From assembly GCA_965153455.1 (NCBI GenBank), contig OZ234499.1, positions 2,529,731 to 2,593,730 of the forward strand: a stretch of DNA of 64,000 nucleotides. The letters are read 5' to 3'. Shown here piece by piece: positions 63,101-64,000 of this stretch. Position numbers and translations under genes: made by a program. The notes under the pieces were generated by a model. That model was not told the origin of the DNA. It did not search any database and worked only from the letters and a program-made list of their open reading frames with translations. Source of the DNA: Sphagnum compactum (lineage: Eukaryota; Bryophyta; Sphagnopsida; Sphagnales). How positions within the stretch are numbered: the stretch's first letter is position 1; each line of letters begins with the position of its first letter.

Positions 63101-63580
63101 ACCATTTTGGAGTTACTCACAATCTACATTGAAAGTTGTAATCCGTACAAATTTTATATATGAATAAAGTGAATGCCAATTGACAAGTTTTCCTTTCACC
63201 AATTTTACTTGCTATAGCAAAATGAATCCCAAATGTAAGAGTTTGTTTTGATATCACTTCATTTCATATTTGGTTGATGCAATGGAAAAGCAAGCAAAAT
63301 TATTGGTATTCAGCAAGGAAGCTCATAAACTAATATCAAATTTCAACATGTAGCTTCGAAAAACTCAAGAAAAAGAGTTGTGCAAAACAAGTTCAATCAT
63401 AAAATCAAGAGGACGCACCACATGGGTGCCTTGTCTAGAGCTTGAAGGAGCATTTTCGCCCAAGACCGGAGGTGTGTTGATCACACCATGGAGCCGCATA
63501 ACATCTCCTTCTCTTTCTTTTGGTGGCCCTTGTGAAACATCAACACCTTTTCTCTTACAGTGAGAGAACGAATTTCCCAT
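57163..63580 (-). CDS. Alpha/beta-hydrolase-NB-ARC-LRR immune receptor (HNL type), six exons, one frameshift
   Basis: Exons: 63419-63580, 62221-62519, 61170-61569, 60593-60745, 59393-60444, 57163-59208; all junctions are GT-AG and in phase, giving about 1,370 residues. Exon 1 starts MGNSFSHCKRKG, an N-myristoylation signal with a nearby cysteine. Exons 2-4 form a SERAC1-like hydrolase: FFHGIG, the nucleophile elbow AYSFGG, FYSVPHAGG, and DANHLTICKP with the likely catalytic histidine. Exon 5 is NB-ARC: GMGGIGKTT (P-loop), VLVVVDDVD (kinase-2), GGLPLSLEILG (GLPL), FLDIACFF (RNBS-D), MHEQLRNMG (MHD-like). Exon 6 holds 24 LRRs of 24 residues (LPTSIGQLSALQNLDLSGCS). NLRs of this class are known from liverworts and other non-flowering plants as presumed intracellular pathogen sensors. 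As written, a run of ten A at 59,602-59,611 puts exon 5 out of frame. Confidence 0.88.
57166..58890 (-). repeat. 72-bp tandem array encoding 24 LRRs
   Basis: Twenty-four consecutive 72-bp units without any length change encode the receptor's LRR domain. Units in the middle are nearly identical and form a higher-order pattern of three (two LDLSGCSSLQN-type units followed by one LHLSSCSSLQE-type unit), visible at repeats 11-13, 14-16 and 17-18. This shows amplification of multi-unit blocks by unequal exchange. Units at the N-terminal edge (LSTSLGK, LPISIGK) are more diverged. Confidence 0.92.
59600..59613 (-). other. Homopolymer frameshift in the NB-ARC exon
   Basis: Upstream the frame reads ACFFTSLKKK. 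Downstream the family-like sequence (TFCRVYWNADG, LKDRSLIKWAEDG, MHEQLRNMG) is one frame away. Eleven A instead of ten would restore continuity. Options are a sequencing or assembly undercall in the homopolymer, a genuine inactivating deletion, or slippage at A AAA AAA during transcription or translation. The intact reading on both sides, over several hundred codons, favours an error or a very recent change. Confidence 0.8.
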
Positions 63581-63852
63581 ACCTTCCACTACTCAAATCC
63601 ATTTATTAACTCTCTCCTATATGTTTTCTCTTCCCTTTATGCTCTCCTAAAACCAGCTAGAAGTCCTTTGCCCTCTCAAAAGCATACATGTTATAAAGTT
63701 CTCCACCACCAACACATTTGCAGAACCTGATCTTTTTGTTAGCTCTCTGGACATATTGATGCCTTTCCTCTTCATGATCTCCCTGAAATTTTCACTCTTC
63801 TCTTACTCCTTTCCTCCCGTCTCGTCATGAACTCTTCTTTTCACAATCTTCC
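63581..63852 (-). promoter_or_regulatory. Presumed 5' UTR and proximal promoter of the receptor gene
   Basis: The 270 bases upstream of the ATG at 63,580 are unusually purine-rich on the coding strand (pyrimidine-rich as written), with no upstream reading frame of note. I see no certain TATA box or transcription start. The assignment rests on position only. Confidence 0.35.
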
Positions 63853-64000
63853 TTATTCGTTTTCGCCTCCCCTAGAACTTCCTAGAAGGACTGTGCCACC
63901 ACTGACGGCTTATTCGTTTTCTCCTCCCCTAGAACTTCCTAGAAGGACTGTGCCACCACTGACGGCTTATTCGTTTTCTCCTCCCCTAGAACTTCCTAGA
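63853..64000. repeat. 57-bp tandem repeat, at least 2.6 copies, running off the window
   Basis: The phrase ttattcgttttc recurs at 63,853, 63,910 and 63,967. The units differ by a single base (tttcgcctcc versus tttctcctcc). Each contains cctagaacttcctaga, itself partly palindromic. The array lies on the promoter side of the receptor gene, about 270 bases from its start codon, and its total length is unknown because the window ends. Confidence 0.9.

Noticed and set aside
1-64000. CRISPR arrays, bacterial operons, rRNA or tRNA genes
   Set aside because: No direct repeats with unique spacers, no cloverleaf-forming intact tRNA and no rRNA core sequence were seen; the introns and transposon types show a plant nuclear genome.

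Overview
The window is nuclear DNA of a land plant. It holds spliceosomal introns, plant-type CACTA, hAT, LINE-like and LTR transposon remains, and two recognisable host genes in long AT-rich, gene-poor DNA. The alpha/beta-hydrolase-NB-ARC-LRR architecture of one gene is known from liverworts and other non-flowering plants, so a bryophyte, fern or lycophyte is the most likely source. I cannot fix the species from the sequence.

Layout. 1-12.4 kb is decayed intergenic DNA with a Myb-like transposon fragment near 1.8 kb, a MITE at 7.44-7.79 kb and short tandem duplications. 12.49-12.69 kb holds one well-formed but unidentified minus-strand exon. 14.16-19.32 kb is a complete ten-exon minus-strand gene for an RH3-type organellar DEAD-box RNA helicase with a GUCT domain and a CCHC zinc knuckle. 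19.3-24.5 kb is an AT-rich desert. 24.6-25.5 kb is a dead hAT transposase and 26.3-30.6 kb a dead CACTA (En/Spm) transposase, the latter carrying a minisatellite intron and a nested 154-bp CACTA-type MITE.

31.6-34.5 kb is a truncated, dead duplicate of the 5' part of the immune-receptor gene, split by a 1.1-kb solo LTR. 34.8-35.1 kb is a 51-bp minisatellite. 35-44 kb is mostly featureless. 44.4-45.3 kb is a decayed non-LTR reverse transcriptase. 45.98-48.68 kb is a non-autonomous CACTA element with perfect 12-bp termini, subterminal repeats, an almost perfect 63-bp foldback and an extremely AT-rich core.

52.4-63.6 kb is the receptor locus, read on the minus strand. Six exons run from 63,580 to 57,163: a myristoylation-type N-terminus, a SERAC1-like hydrolase, NB-ARC, and 24 near-identical 24-residue LRRs. 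A one-base shift in a poly(A) run breaks the NB-ARC exon as written. Beyond the stop codon the same 72-bp repeats continue in ever more decayed form to about 52.4 kb, interrupted by a MITE and by an insert carrying a fragment of a methylenetetrahydrofolate reductase gene. The last 150 bases of the window are a 57-bp tandem repeat on the promoter side of the receptor gene.

The two host genes appear unrelated: one is organelle RNA housekeeping, the other a probable intracellular immune receptor. The most interesting part is the receptor locus, where the repeat array seems to be amplified near the coding 5' side and to die toward the 3' side.
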